A stretch of 6,391 bases of DNA from Gemmatimonadota bacterium (GTDB taxonomy: Bacteria > Gemmatimonadota > Gemmatimonadetes > Gemmatimonadales > Gemmatimonadaceae), in the NCBI GenBank assembly GCA_028287205.1, contig JAQBQC010000105.1:1-6391 (forward strand), in the 5' to 3' direction. Below, one piece after another: positions 1 to 6,026 of the stretch (the first letter of the stretch is position 1; each line of letters begins with the position of its first letter). The notes beneath the pieces are model-generated. The model saw only the letters and a program-made list of their open reading frames with translations, did no database searches and was not told where the DNA came from. Made by a program: the position numbers and the translations under genes.

Positions 1-177
1 ATCGGCAACGGGTGGTTCGGCGGCTTCCTCCCGACCACGGCCTTCGCGATCGTCGCCGCCACCGGCGACATCTATGCGGGGCTCCGCTATCCAGTGGCGA
101 TCGCGGCGATCACGCTCGTGATCGGCAGTCTGTTCGTGCGCGAGACCAAGGACACCGATATCACCTCGAGCGCGTAG
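1..177 (+). CDS. Major facilitator superfamily transporter, C-terminal fragment (5' end outside window)
   Basis: Only the last 58 codons and the TAG stop are present; the frame is open from base 1. The peptide begins IGNGWFGGFLPTTAFAIVAA and ends with VRETKDTDITSSA. A glycine-rich turn, a short amphipathic stretch, one last hydrophobic helix (about residues 32-46, VAIAAITLVIGSLFV) and an ETKD tail match the usual end of metabolite:proton symporter-type (MHS/ProP-like) MFS permeases, where this tail follows transmembrane helix 12 in the cytoplasm. The family moves small organic solutes with protons, but the substrate cannot be read from this fragment. The next gene lies on the other strand 182 bases away, so this gene ends its transcription unit. 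I see no classic terminator directly after the stop. MFS membership is fairly sure; the subfamily is an inference from remembered family consensus. Confidence 0.8.
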   Translation: MGNGWFGGFLPTTAFAIVAATGDIYAGLRYPVAIAAITLVIGSLFVRETKDTDITSSA

Positions 178-321
178 CGGCAGTGAAAATACAACGCGCA
201 AGTTGCAGCGCCGAGAGGTCAGCTCTTCGCGTCCGCGGGGCTGAGCGTGATGGGCAGCGCCGGATGCCGAGAAAGAGCGACTGGGACGAGTAGTGCGAGG
301 CCTGTTGCGCCCTAGATACAC

Positions 322-355
322 CACGCGCGCCGAGGCCTAAGCCCAAGCGCGCGTG
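322..355 (-). terminator. GC-rich hairpin just past the tRNA-Gln 3' end
   Basis: A perfect 9-bp inverted repeat, CACGCGCGC (322-330) and GCGCGCGTG (347-355), encloses a 16-base loop that can itself form a small GGC/GCC stem. It lies five bases beyond the 3' end of the minus-strand tRNA-Gln. Neither strand has a T-tract after the stem, so it is not a textbook intrinsic terminator. It could stop or pause tRNA transcription, or act on the converging transporter transcript. The stem is certain from sequence; the function is inferred from position. Confidence 0.45.
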
Positions 356-359
356 TCAG

Positions 360-432
360 TTGCCCCTCCTGGGATCGAACCAGGACTCTCCTGCTCCAGA
401 GGCAGGCGTGTTGCCAGTTACACCAAGGGGCA
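360..432 (-). tRNA. tRNA-Gln (anticodon CUG)
   Basis: The reverse strand folds into a complete cloverleaf. The acceptor TGCCCCT pairs perfectly with AGGGGCA, and the D stem is GTGT/ACAC. The anticodon stem CCTGC/GCAGG carries loop CTCTGGA, so the anticodon is CTG, reading CAG (Gln). The variable region is five bases. The T stem is CCTGG/CCAGG with loop TTCGATC. The discriminator is A (base 360). The following bases are CTG, so CCA is not encoded and must be added after RNase Z-type 3' cleavage. All stems are fully Watson-Crick paired, which argues for an active gene. It stands alone, with its own promoter candidate at 480-508. Confidence 0.97.
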
Positions 433-479
433 TTACGATCCCAGCCGTTCGCGACCTTCCACGCACGACTGAGACGCGA

Positions 480-508
480 ATTTTATTCGCCACACGACTC
501 ACGGGCAA
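480..508 (-). promoter_or_regulatory. Putative sigma-70-type promoter of tRNA-Gln
   Basis: On the minus strand TTGCCC (508 to 503) and TAAAAT (485 to 480) are separated by exactly 17 bases, resembling -35 and -10 hexamers with ideal spacing. Transcription would begin near 472-474, giving a 5' leader of about 40 bases before the tRNA. The -10 lies inside the palindrome GCGAATTTTATTCGC (476-490), which is also notably AT-rich for this DNA. The hexamers and spacing are seen directly; promoter activity is inferred. Confidence 0.55.
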
Positions 509-638
509 CCCCAAATCCCGCAACTGCCGTTAGGGGCTGCTCATATACCGAGCCCTGCCGTGACACGGCGCCCGAACGAACCGTCCCTCTCGTAGTCCCC
601 CGCACCAGACGGTCGCTCGAACGCCAATCACACACGCC

Positions 639-2606
639 ATGCACACGCTCGCGTCCGCCCGCAGTCGTGCTCTCGCCCCACTGCTCGCCGTCGCGCTCTT
701 TGCCGCCGGCTGTTCGAGCGACGGCAGCACACCCACGCAACCTGGCAATGGTGCACTCGCCGTTACCGTGAGCGGACTTCCGTCGGGTACAGCGGCCTCC
801 GTTTCGGTCACGGGTCCCGGCGGCTACTCGACCAACGTCGCGCACACGTCCACGCTCACGAATCTCGCGCCGGGCAGCTACCAGCTCATCGCGGCATCCG
901 TCGCATCGAACGACACCAACTACGTGCCGTCGCCAGCGTCCGCGACGCTCAACGTCGTCTCCAGCAGCACTCCGCTTCCCACGACGGTCGTCTACTCGAA
1001 GACGCTCACGACGCTCGATCTGACGATCGGCGCGATGTATCTCACGCAGAGCACGCAGACGCTCAACGGCGCCGTTCCTCTCGTGCAGAATCGCGACGGA
1101 TATCTCCGCGTGTTCGTCGTCGCGAATCAGGCGAACGGCGCGGCGCCGCAGGTGCGCGTGCGCTTTTACGTGAACGGTGCGCAGCAGGGATCGCCCACGA
1201 TCATCGCCGCTCCCTCGCACGCCGTGCCGACCTCGGTCAATCAGAGCGTGCTCGCCAACTCGTGGAACCTCGCGGTTCCCGGATCGATGATCAAACCCGG
1301 TCTCTCCATTCTCGCCGATATCGATCCCTCGCACGCGATTCCCGAGTCGCAGCGCGCCAACAACAGCTTCCCGGTGTCGGGCACGCCGCTCGCGCTCACG
1401 GTGAAAAATCTCTCCCCGCTCTACGTGCGATTCATACCTGTCAAGCAGAGCGTCAACAATCTCACGGGAAACGTCTCGAGCTCGAACAAGGACGCGCTGC
1501 TCGCGAAGACGGTGAAGATTCATCCGATCTCGACCTTCAGCGCCGACGTGCACGCGACGTACACGACGAACGCGCTCGCCCTCACCGGCGGCAATGCGAA
1601 CGGCTCCTGGGGGACGATTCTCGCGGAGATGCTGGCGCTCCGCGTTGCGGAAGGAAGTCCGCGAAACTACTTCGGCATCGTGAAGACGTCGTACACCAGC
1701 GGCATCGCCGGCATCTCCTACATCGGCGGCGGGGCGAGCCTGGGCTACGACGGCTCCAACGAGGTCGAGATCATCTCGCACGAGCTCGGGCACGCGTGGG
1801 GACGGCTGCACGCGCCGTGCGGCATCAACGGCACCACCGATCCGAACTATCCGTACGCGAGCGGCAACATCGGCGTGTACGGCCTCGACGTCGCGACGTC
1901 GACGCTCTATCCTCCCGCGTCGGCCGAAGTGATGAGCTACTGCCATCCGCAGTGGATCAGCGACTACACGTACACGGGCGTCTACAACTGGCGCGTGGGC
2001 CATCCCAGCGCGCCCGACTTCGTTCACGCGGACTTCCAGCCCTGCATCATCGTGTGGGGAAGGATCGTCGATGGCCGCGTGGAGCTCGAGCCCTCCTTCC
2101 AGATGCTGACTCACCCGTCGCTTCCCGAGAAAAGCGGCGCCTACGCAGTGCGCGCGCTCGACGCGAGCGGCGCGCCGCTGTTCGCGCTCTCGTTCGACGG
2201 CGACAGCATCGCCGATGCGCCGGGCGCGGGCCGCAGCTTCGCGTACGCGATTCCGCTCTCGCGCGCGACGAAGCCGATCGCGTCGCTCGTGCTCGCGGGA
2301 CCGCGTGGAAATGTGCGTCGCGATGCCGCGATCAGCACATTGGGCGCGGCATCGAGCGCGACCGCGGGCCAGCGCGCGCTTGCCGACGCGCACCCGGCGC
2401 TCGCGCGCCGAGTTGGCAATGGTGCGTCGATCACCTGGAACGCGCAGCGATATCCGCTCGCGGTCGTGCGCGATGCGAAGACGGGAGAGATTCTCTCCTT
2501 CGCGCGCGGCGGTGCCGCGATGGTGGAGACGCGGGCGAGCGATCTCGAGCTCACGCTGTCGGATGGGGTGGCGAGCACCGTGATGCAGTCGCACGTCGCG
2601 CCGTAG
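639..2606 (+). CDS. Secreted metzincin-type zinc metalloprotease, predicted lipoprotein
   Basis: 655 residues. The N-terminus (SARSR, a hydrophobic stretch, then LFAAGC) is a lipoprotein signal with the lipidated Cys at residue 25 and Ser next, so outer-membrane or surface anchoring is likely. A Ser/Thr-rich linker leads to a PEGA/Ig-like beta domain (about 40-125), then a CARDB-like beta region (about 127-255, with GYLRVFVVANQ and ESQRANNSFP). The catalytic domain (about 256-460) has HELGHAWGRLH at 381-391, giving zinc ligands H381, H385, H391 and general base E382, plus a candidate Met-turn VMSYC at 431-435. A beta-rich C-terminal region follows. Mature Cys residues are 25, 394, 435 and 469; C394 and C435 sit beside the active site and could pair. 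The start is chosen because the signal peptide begins there; no Shine-Dalgarno is visible. It is monocistronic. Metzincin fold is well supported; the exact MEROPS family (M66-like or other) and substrate are not. Confidence 0.85.
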   Translation: MHTLASARSRALAPLLAVALFAAGCSSDGSTPTQPGNGALAVTVSGLPSGTAASVSVTGPGGYSTNVAHTSTLTNLAPGSYQLIAASVASNDTNYVPSPASATLNVVSSSTPLPTTVVYSKTLTTLDLTIGAMYLTQSTQTLNGAVPLVQNRDGYLRVFVVANQANGAAPQVRVRFYVNGAQQGSPTIIAAPSHAVPTSVNQSVLANSWNLAVPGSMIKPGLSILADIDPSHAIPESQRANNSFPVSGTPLALTVKNLSPLYVRFIPVKQSVNNLTGNVSSSNKDALLAKTVKIHPISTFSADVHATYTTNALALTGGNANGSWGTILAEMLALRVAEGSPRNYFGIVKTSYTSGIAGISYIGGGASLGYDGSNEVEIISHELGHAWGRLHAPCGINGTTDPNYPYASGNIGVYGLDVATSTLYPPASAEVMSYCHPQWISDYTYTGVYNWRVGHPSAPDFVHADFQPCIIVWGRIVDGRVELEPSFQMLTHPSLPEKSGAYAVRALDASGAPLFALSFDGDSIADAPGAGRSFAYAIPLSRATKPIASLVLAGPRGNVRRDAAISTLGAASSATAGQRALADAHPALARRVGNGASITWNAQRYPLAVVRDAKTGEILSFARGGAAMVETRASDLELTLSDGVASTVMQSHVAP

Positions 2607-2638
2607 GAGATTTCCGCGGCGCGGAGGCTGGATGCACG

Positions 2639-2668
2639 AACGCCCAGCGAGATAACTCGCCGGGCGTT
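2639..2668 (+). terminator. Hairpin terminator of the metalloprotease gene
   Basis: AACGCCC (2639-2645) and GGGCGTT (2662-2668) pair perfectly. After one A-C mismatch, GCGAG (2647-2651) pairs with CTCGC (2656-2660) around a 4-base ATAA loop, giving 12 base pairs with one internal mismatch. It starts 33 bases after the protease stop. The plus-strand tail is pyrimidine-rich (GGTCCTTCTCTCT) rather than a clean T-run, so it may be a weaker intrinsic terminator or an mRNA 3'-protecting stem. Confidence 0.65.
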
Positions 2669-2702
2669 GGTCCTTCTCTCTGCGCTATGCCACGCGCGCC
2701 GT

Positions 2703-2797
2703 CATTGGAACTCTGCGTCCTACCGAACAGCGGCGGGCAATCACCGAATCGCGGTGGGTGCGACACCTGGCCATTGGAACTATCCGTCCTACCGAAC
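2703..2797. repeat. Two direct copies of a 26-base imperfect repeat, 69-base period
   Basis: Bases 2703-2728 and 2772-2797 match at 24 of 26 positions; the differences are c/a at 2713/2782 and g/c at 2715/2784. Both copies begin CATTGGAACT and end CGTCCTACCGAAC. Beyond them the spacer after each copy keeps only patchy similarity (GGCG, then CAA, then CGCG), as if a 69-base unit had been duplicated and then decayed. They occupy the gap between the protease terminator and the 3' end of tRNA-Ala. No open frame there looks like a gene. Confidence 0.75.
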
Positions 2798-2852
2798 CAG
2801 GGCGCAAACCACTCGCGACAACTACTGGAGCCGGGACTGCTGGCTCTCTATA

Positions 2853-2925
2853 TGGAGCTGAGGGGGCTCGAACCCCTGACCTCTGCAATGCGAATGCAGC
2901 GCTCTCCCAGCTGAGCTACAGCCCC
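2853..2925 (-). tRNA. tRNA-Ala (anticodon CGC)
   Basis: The reverse strand folds as follows. The acceptor GGGGCTG pairs with CAGCTCC, and its single wobble is G3:U70, the classic alanine identity element. The D stem is GCTC/GAGC. The anticodon stem CTGCA/TGCAG has loop TTCGCAT, so the anticodon is CGC, reading GCG (Ala). The variable region is five bases. The T stem is AGGGG/CCCCT with loop TTCGAGC. The discriminator is A (2853) and CCA is not encoded. Past the 3' end a short stem, GAGCC (2828-2832) with GGCTC (2842-2846), could help termination but lacks a T-tract. No convincing -35/-10 pair is seen on its upstream side. Confidence 0.97.
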
Positions 2926-2971
2926 GCGTGAAAAACGCCTCGGAACCAACCCGGTCCCATCGCGCTATCAC

Positions 2972-2994
2972 AAAAGCCCCGATCGCTCGGGGCT
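2972..2994 (-). terminator. Intrinsic terminator oriented on the minus strand
   Basis: AGCCCCGA (2975-2982) and TCGGGGCT (2987-2994) form a perfect 8-bp stem around a 4-base loop. On the minus strand the stem is followed by TTTTG, a short T-tract; on the plus strand it is followed by CCCCTC. It therefore best fits termination of leftward transcription. It lies 47 bases upstream of tRNA-Ala, with no minus-strand gene closer than the one ending at 4087. It may insulate the tRNA from antisense read-through. The stem is certain; direction is inferred from the tail. Confidence 0.6.
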
Positions 2995-3087
2995 CCCCTC
3001 ACGCAGTTAAAGCTAATCGGCGAGGGCGGAGCAGGCAAGCGCACTACAGCTACGTCATAAGGACGCGCCTTCCTTCGGTTGGTCACA

Positions 3088-3116
3088 TTGCAATGCGCGC
3101 GCCATCGGGATACGAT
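3088..3116 (+). promoter_or_regulatory. Putative promoter giving a leaderless dehydratase mRNA
   Basis: TTGCAA (3088-3093) and TACGAT (3111-3116) are separated by exactly 17 bases, resembling sigma-70 -35 and -10 elements. The start ATG of the dehydratase is at 3122, only five bases after the -10 hexamer. The expected transcription start therefore falls on or next to the A of the start codon, which would make the mRNA leaderless. The only SD-like bases, GGGA at 3107-3110, lie inside this promoter. Confidence 0.55.
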
Positions 3117-3121
3117 GCTCG

Positions 3122-4135
3122 ATGTTCTCCGACCTCCGCTCACAAGACGTTCACGCCGCCGCCGACCGCATTCGCAACGTCGTCCGCCGCACCGACCTCC
3201 GCCGCTCGGCCATCCTCTCGGAGCTCGCCGACACCGACGTCTTCCTCAAGCTCGAGTGCGAGCAGATCACCGGCTCGTTCAAGCTGCGCGGCGCGTACAA
3301 TGCCCTCGCCTCACTCACCCCCGAGAAGCGCGCCCGCGGCGTGATCGCCGCATCGGCCGGCAATCACGGGCTCGGGATCGCCTACGCCGCCCGCGAGCTC
3401 GGCATCTCCGCGATGCTCTACATCCCCTCCACCGCGCCCGCGGTCAAGCGCGACGGCATCGCCGCGCTCGGCGCGAGGGTCGATGCAACATCTCCCGACT
3501 ACGATCACGCGCTCGCGCGCGCTATGGCGCACGCCGAGCGAGATGGCATACCGTTCGTGAGCGCGACGGGCGATCCAGCGGTGATCGCCGGTCAGGGCAC
3601 GGCCGCGCTCGAAATTCTCCAGGAGCTGGATTCGGTGCGCACCGTGATTCTTCCCGTGGGTGGCGCGGGATTGCTCGCGGGCTTCGGATCGCTGCTTCGC
3701 GCGGAGGCGCCCACCGTTCGCATCCTCGGCGTGCAGGGAACGCGCAGCGACGCGATGGCGCGCGCACTGGAGGCCGGAGCGCTCGTGCCGGTGTCCCACG
3801 AGAACACGCTCGCCGACGGGCTCTCGGGCGACATCGACGACCTCGCGCTCGACGTCGGGAAGCATTCGCTCGACGTGCTCGCCATCGTCACCGAGGATGA
3901 GATCGCGACGGCGATCGCGTGGCTCTCGCGAGAGGAAGGACTCGTGGTCGAGGGATCAGGAGCCGTGGGCGTTGCCGCGCTGCTTCAGAAAAAGATCTAC
4001 AGACCGGCAGGACCGGTGGTGGTGGTGCTGAGCGGGGGCAACATCGACGCGGCGCGCCACGCGGAGGTCATCGCCGCACATCCCGCTCAGGGCATGCGCG
4101 CGGGAACGTCGGCGACGAGCGTCTCGCCGCGATAA
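3122..4135 (+). CDS. PLP-dependent threonine/serine dehydratase (threonine ammonia-lyase type)
   Basis: 337 residues, fold-type II PLP enzyme, cytoplasmic. The family deaminates L-threonine to 2-oxobutanoate (or L-serine to pyruvate). GSFKLRGAYN places the Schiff-base lysine at K54. SAGNHG (78-83) is the loop contacting substrate and cofactor. PVGGAGLLAG (178-187) is the glycine-rich phosphate-binding loop, with Ala where most relatives have a fourth Gly. EGSGA begins at E277, and SGGNID (304-309) supplies the serine near the pyridine nitrogen. The length fits the short single-domain form; no C-terminal ACT-like regulatory domain follows, so isoleucine feedback of the long IlvA type is not expected. 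The start at 3122 matches the usual N-terminus; an ATG at 3115 is out of frame. The last 16 codons overlap the convergent glycosyltransferase gene. Threonine versus serine preference, or a serine racemase role, cannot be settled from sequence. Confidence 0.9.
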   Translation: MFSDLRSQDVHAAADRIRNVVRRTDLRRSAILSELADTDVFLKLECEQITGSFKLRGAYNALASLTPEKRARGVIAASAGNHGLGIAYAARELGISAMLYIPSTAPAVKRDGIAALGARVDATSPDYDHALARAMAHAERDGIPFVSATGDPAVIAGQGTAALEILQELDSVRTVILPVGGAGLLAGFGSLLRAEAPTVRILGVQGTRSDAMARALEAGALVPVSHENTLADGLSGDIDDLALDVGKHSLDVLAIVTEDEIATAIAWLSREEGLVVEGSGAVGVAALLQKKIYRPAGPVVVVLSGGNIDAARHAEVIAAHPAQGMRAGTSATSVSPR

Positions 4136-5922
4136 AGGTCGAGCGTGATCGCGGGAGATCCGTCCCGTGTCACCACCGTCGTTCCAATCGGCTTCACGGA
4201 TCGAAAATATTCGGAGAGCGGAACGGAGGAGGGCGGCCGCGCTCCGGCGCGCTCGACGATCACCGCGTCGCGCGTGAGATAGCCTTTCTCATCGTGCACG
4301 AACGCGAAGTGGTGTGGCTCGCTGCACAGACACACCACATCCACGCGACCGTTCATCGCGTACGCGATCTTCCCCGCGTCGATCCAGTTCGTGGCGGCGA
4401 TGAATGGCCGCGCCCCCACGTGCCCGGCATCGCTGCGGGACTCGCGCAGCATGGGCGCAATTGCAGTTGGAAGATCGTGCCAGTCGAGCGTCTCGAGCGA
4501 AGGGTCACCCTTCGCGAAGAGTGACGGCGACAGGCGGTTCGCCCAACCGAATGTGATCTCGGTTGCGAGCGCGAGCACGACGAGCGCGAACGCGACGGCC
4601 GATCCAACGAGCCAGGCGCGCGTGCGGCGCACCGCGCGCGCGGATCCGTGCGCAAGGCGCGCATCCACTCGCTCCGCGAGCAGCGGAATCACGAAGAGCC
4701 AGCCCGGTGCCTGCCAATGCGGTAGGCCGCGGTGCCCGCCCAGCGCGATCAGCGTGAACGTCGCGATCGGTCCGATCGCGAGGCACGCGAGCCACCAGCG
4801 GGCGGCGTGCACTCGCTCCTCGTTTGGCGCTTCCACATCGGTCGTGCTCGCACGAGCCACGCGCTGCCACGCATCCCGCGCAGCCTCGAGCAGCACTCTG
4901 CCCAGAACCCATGCGAGCGGGATGCCGATCCACGGCAGCAGGTAGCCGAGCTGTCCACCGATGTTCTGGAGAACGGGCACGATGTGAAGACCGGAATGCC
5001 CACCGCGCCCGCCCTGAAAGCGAAACGAGATCCAGTCGTGCTGCGCGTTCCAGAGCAGCACTGGCGAGACCACCAACGCGGCGACGAGCGCGGCGAGGTA
5101 TGGCTCGGGGCGCCGAAGCCATTGGCGCGCGTCACGGTTGGTGAGCAGAAAGAGACCCGTGCCAGCGAGCAGAAACACACCGTGGTACTTGGAGAGCATC
5201 GCGAGTCCCGCGCATGCGCCCGCCGCCATCCACCATGCTGCAGGCGCGCGCACCACGTCGCTCGCCGAGCGTGGCGGAAGCAGCACGCGCTCGAGGCACA
5301 GCGCGGATGCCAGCATCCAGAACATGAGCGGTCCGTCGGGGAGGATCCATCCGCCCGTGCTCACGCTGAGCACCGGTGTCACGTTGAGGATGAGCGCCGC
5401 GATGGCGCCCGCGCGGTCGCCGAAGAGTCGCGCCGTGAGCCGAAACATCATCCACGTCGTGCCGGCGAACAACACGATGAACGGCAACCGAAGCAGCACG
5501 CGATTCATGCTTCCGGTGAGCAGAGTGACGAGGCCCGGCAGCCAGAATGCGAGGGGCGGATGGTCGAAGTAGCTCAGCGAGAGCGGGCGCGAAACGGAGA
5601 CCTGGTACGATTCGTCGACGCCGAGCCCGATCGTGGATGCGAGGATGATTCGCCCGATCAACGTCGCGAGGATGATGAGGAGCACGTATTCGTGCGGCGA
5701 GCGACTCCACGGTGTTGATCGCTTCGTGGGCTCCGGTTCCGTCGCCTGCCGGCGCTCCGCGTGCAACGGATCGTACGGCAGATGACGAGGGCGCGTTGCC
5801 GTAGCTGTCGTGCGACCTGGCGCGTCGATGCTGGTACCAATGGAGCGAAACGACATCATTGGACTTGGCCGCCGTAGTGCGATGGGGAGCGGAAGACGCA
5901 GAACACGCCACGTCATCGACAT
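4087..5922 (-). CDS. ArnT/PMT-like integral membrane glycosyltransferase (GT-C fold)
   Basis: 611 residues from the first ATG. About a dozen hydrophobic segments span roughly 78-455, followed by a soluble C-terminal domain (about 460-611), probably periplasmic. GVDESY (101-106) has the acidic pair D103/E104 expected in the first extracytoplasmic loop of GT-C enzymes. YFDHPPL (118-124), LPDGPLMFW (194-202), SKYHGVFLL (244-252) and NAQHDWISFRFQ (292-303) are hallmarks of the PMT_2/ArnT-like family, which moves a sugar from a polyprenyl-phosphate carrier to lipid A, protein or glycan. Donor and acceptor are unknown. Residues 1-77 are Arg/Pro-rich and lack family features. The true start could be at M22/M23 (5859/5856) or a later non-ATG codon, and no clear Shine-Dalgarno decides it. 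The TGA stop lies inside the 3' end of the dehydratase gene. It is transcribed alone and diverges from the RNase Z gene. Confidence 0.88.
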   Translation of the reverse strand: MSMTWRVLRLPLPIALRRPSPMMSFRSIGTSIDAPGRTTATATRPRHLPYDPLHAERRQATEPEPTKRSTPWSRSPHEYVLLIILATLIGRIILASTIGLGVDESYQVSVSRPLSLSYFDHPPLAFWLPGLVTLLTGSMNRVLLRLPFIVLFAGTTWMMFRLTARLFGDRAGAIAALILNVTPVLSVSTGGWILPDGPLMFWMLASALCLERVLLPPRSASDVVRAPAAWWMAAGACAGLAMLSKYHGVFLLAGTGLFLLTNRDARQWLRRPEPYLAALVAALVVSPVLLWNAQHDWISFRFQGGRGGHSGLHIVPVLQNIGGQLGYLLPWIGIPLAWVLGRVLLEAARDAWQRVARASTTDVEAPNEERVHAARWWLACLAIGPIATFTLIALGGHRGLPHWQAPGWLFVIPLLAERVDARLAHGSARAVRRTRAWLVGSAVAFALVVLALATEITFGWANRLSPSLFAKGDPSLETLDWHDLPTAIAPMLRESRSDAGHVGARPFIAATNWIDAGKIAYAMNGRVDVVCLCSEPHHFAFVHDEKGYLTRDAVIVERAGARPPSSVPLSEYFRSVKPIGTTVVTRDGSPAITLDLYRGETLVADVPARMP

Positions 5923-5980
5923 AACTCACGAGCCGTGCGGAAGGTTGCAGGGCAGGTGCCAACGCGGCGTTGATGCGAGG

Positions 5981-6009
5981 AATTTACGAGCCTGCAGCGC
6001 GCATGGAAC
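5981..6009 (-). promoter_or_regulatory. Weak candidate promoter for the glycosyltransferase gene
   Basis: On the minus strand TAAATT (5986 to 5981) resembles a -10 box, and GTTCCA (6009 to 6004) lies 17 bases upstream as a poor -35. It would give a leader of about 50 bases to the ATG at 5922, longer if a downstream start is used. It is the only AT-rich patch on that side of the 104-base divergent spacer. Support is weak. Confidence 0.3.
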
Positions 6010-6024
6010 CCGGTATATTCCGGG
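6009..6024 (+). promoter_or_regulatory. -10-like TATATT inside a CCCGG/CCGGG inverted repeat before RNase Z
   Basis: TATATT (6014-6019) ends seven bases before the RNase Z ATG at 6027 and is flanked by the inverted arms CCCGG (6009-6013) and CCGGG (6020-6024). The spacing to the start codon is that of a leaderless promoter, and no Shine-Dalgarno is seen. No good -35 exists 16-18 bases upstream. The inverted repeat might be an operator, but with 5-bp arms in GC-rich DNA it could be chance. Confidence 0.45.
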
Positions 6025-6026
6025 CT

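Noticed and set aside
544..549. TATACC as a -10 box for the metalloprotease
   Set aside because: No acceptable -35 lies 16-18 bases upstream and the match is only partial in a 206-base gap, so I do not call it a promoter.
483..2594. A 703-codon open frame antisense to the metalloprotease, longer than the real gene
   Set aside because: Its product is extremely Arg-rich with no recognisable domain or hydrophobic core. It is the expected shadow of a high-GC gene in the opposite strand, and it would run through the lipoprotein signal and zinc motif, which are clearly real on the plus strand.
2667..2861. Small frame giving HWN...SYRT twice, between the protease and tRNA-Ala
   Set aside because: The repeated peptide is produced by the 26-base direct repeat; the frame starts within the terminator hairpin and ends antisense to the tRNA, with no ribosome-binding site.
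1262..2914. A 550-codon plus-strand frame overlapping the protease and running into tRNA-Ala
   Set aside because: Arg-rich low-complexity translation, out of frame with the protease, ending antisense to a tRNA. The LELxVLPN echo in its tail is only the 26-base DNA repeat being read in one frame.
2916..3143. 75-codon minus-strand frame in the gap before the dehydratase
   Set aside because: It would cross the terminator hairpin, the dehydratase promoter and the tRNA-Ala 5' end. No start signal or recognisable protein feature.
4732..5718. 328-codon plus-strand frame opposite the glycosyltransferase
   Set aside because: Arg/Glu/His-rich shadow with no domain; the minus strand encodes clear membrane helices and GT-C motifs here.
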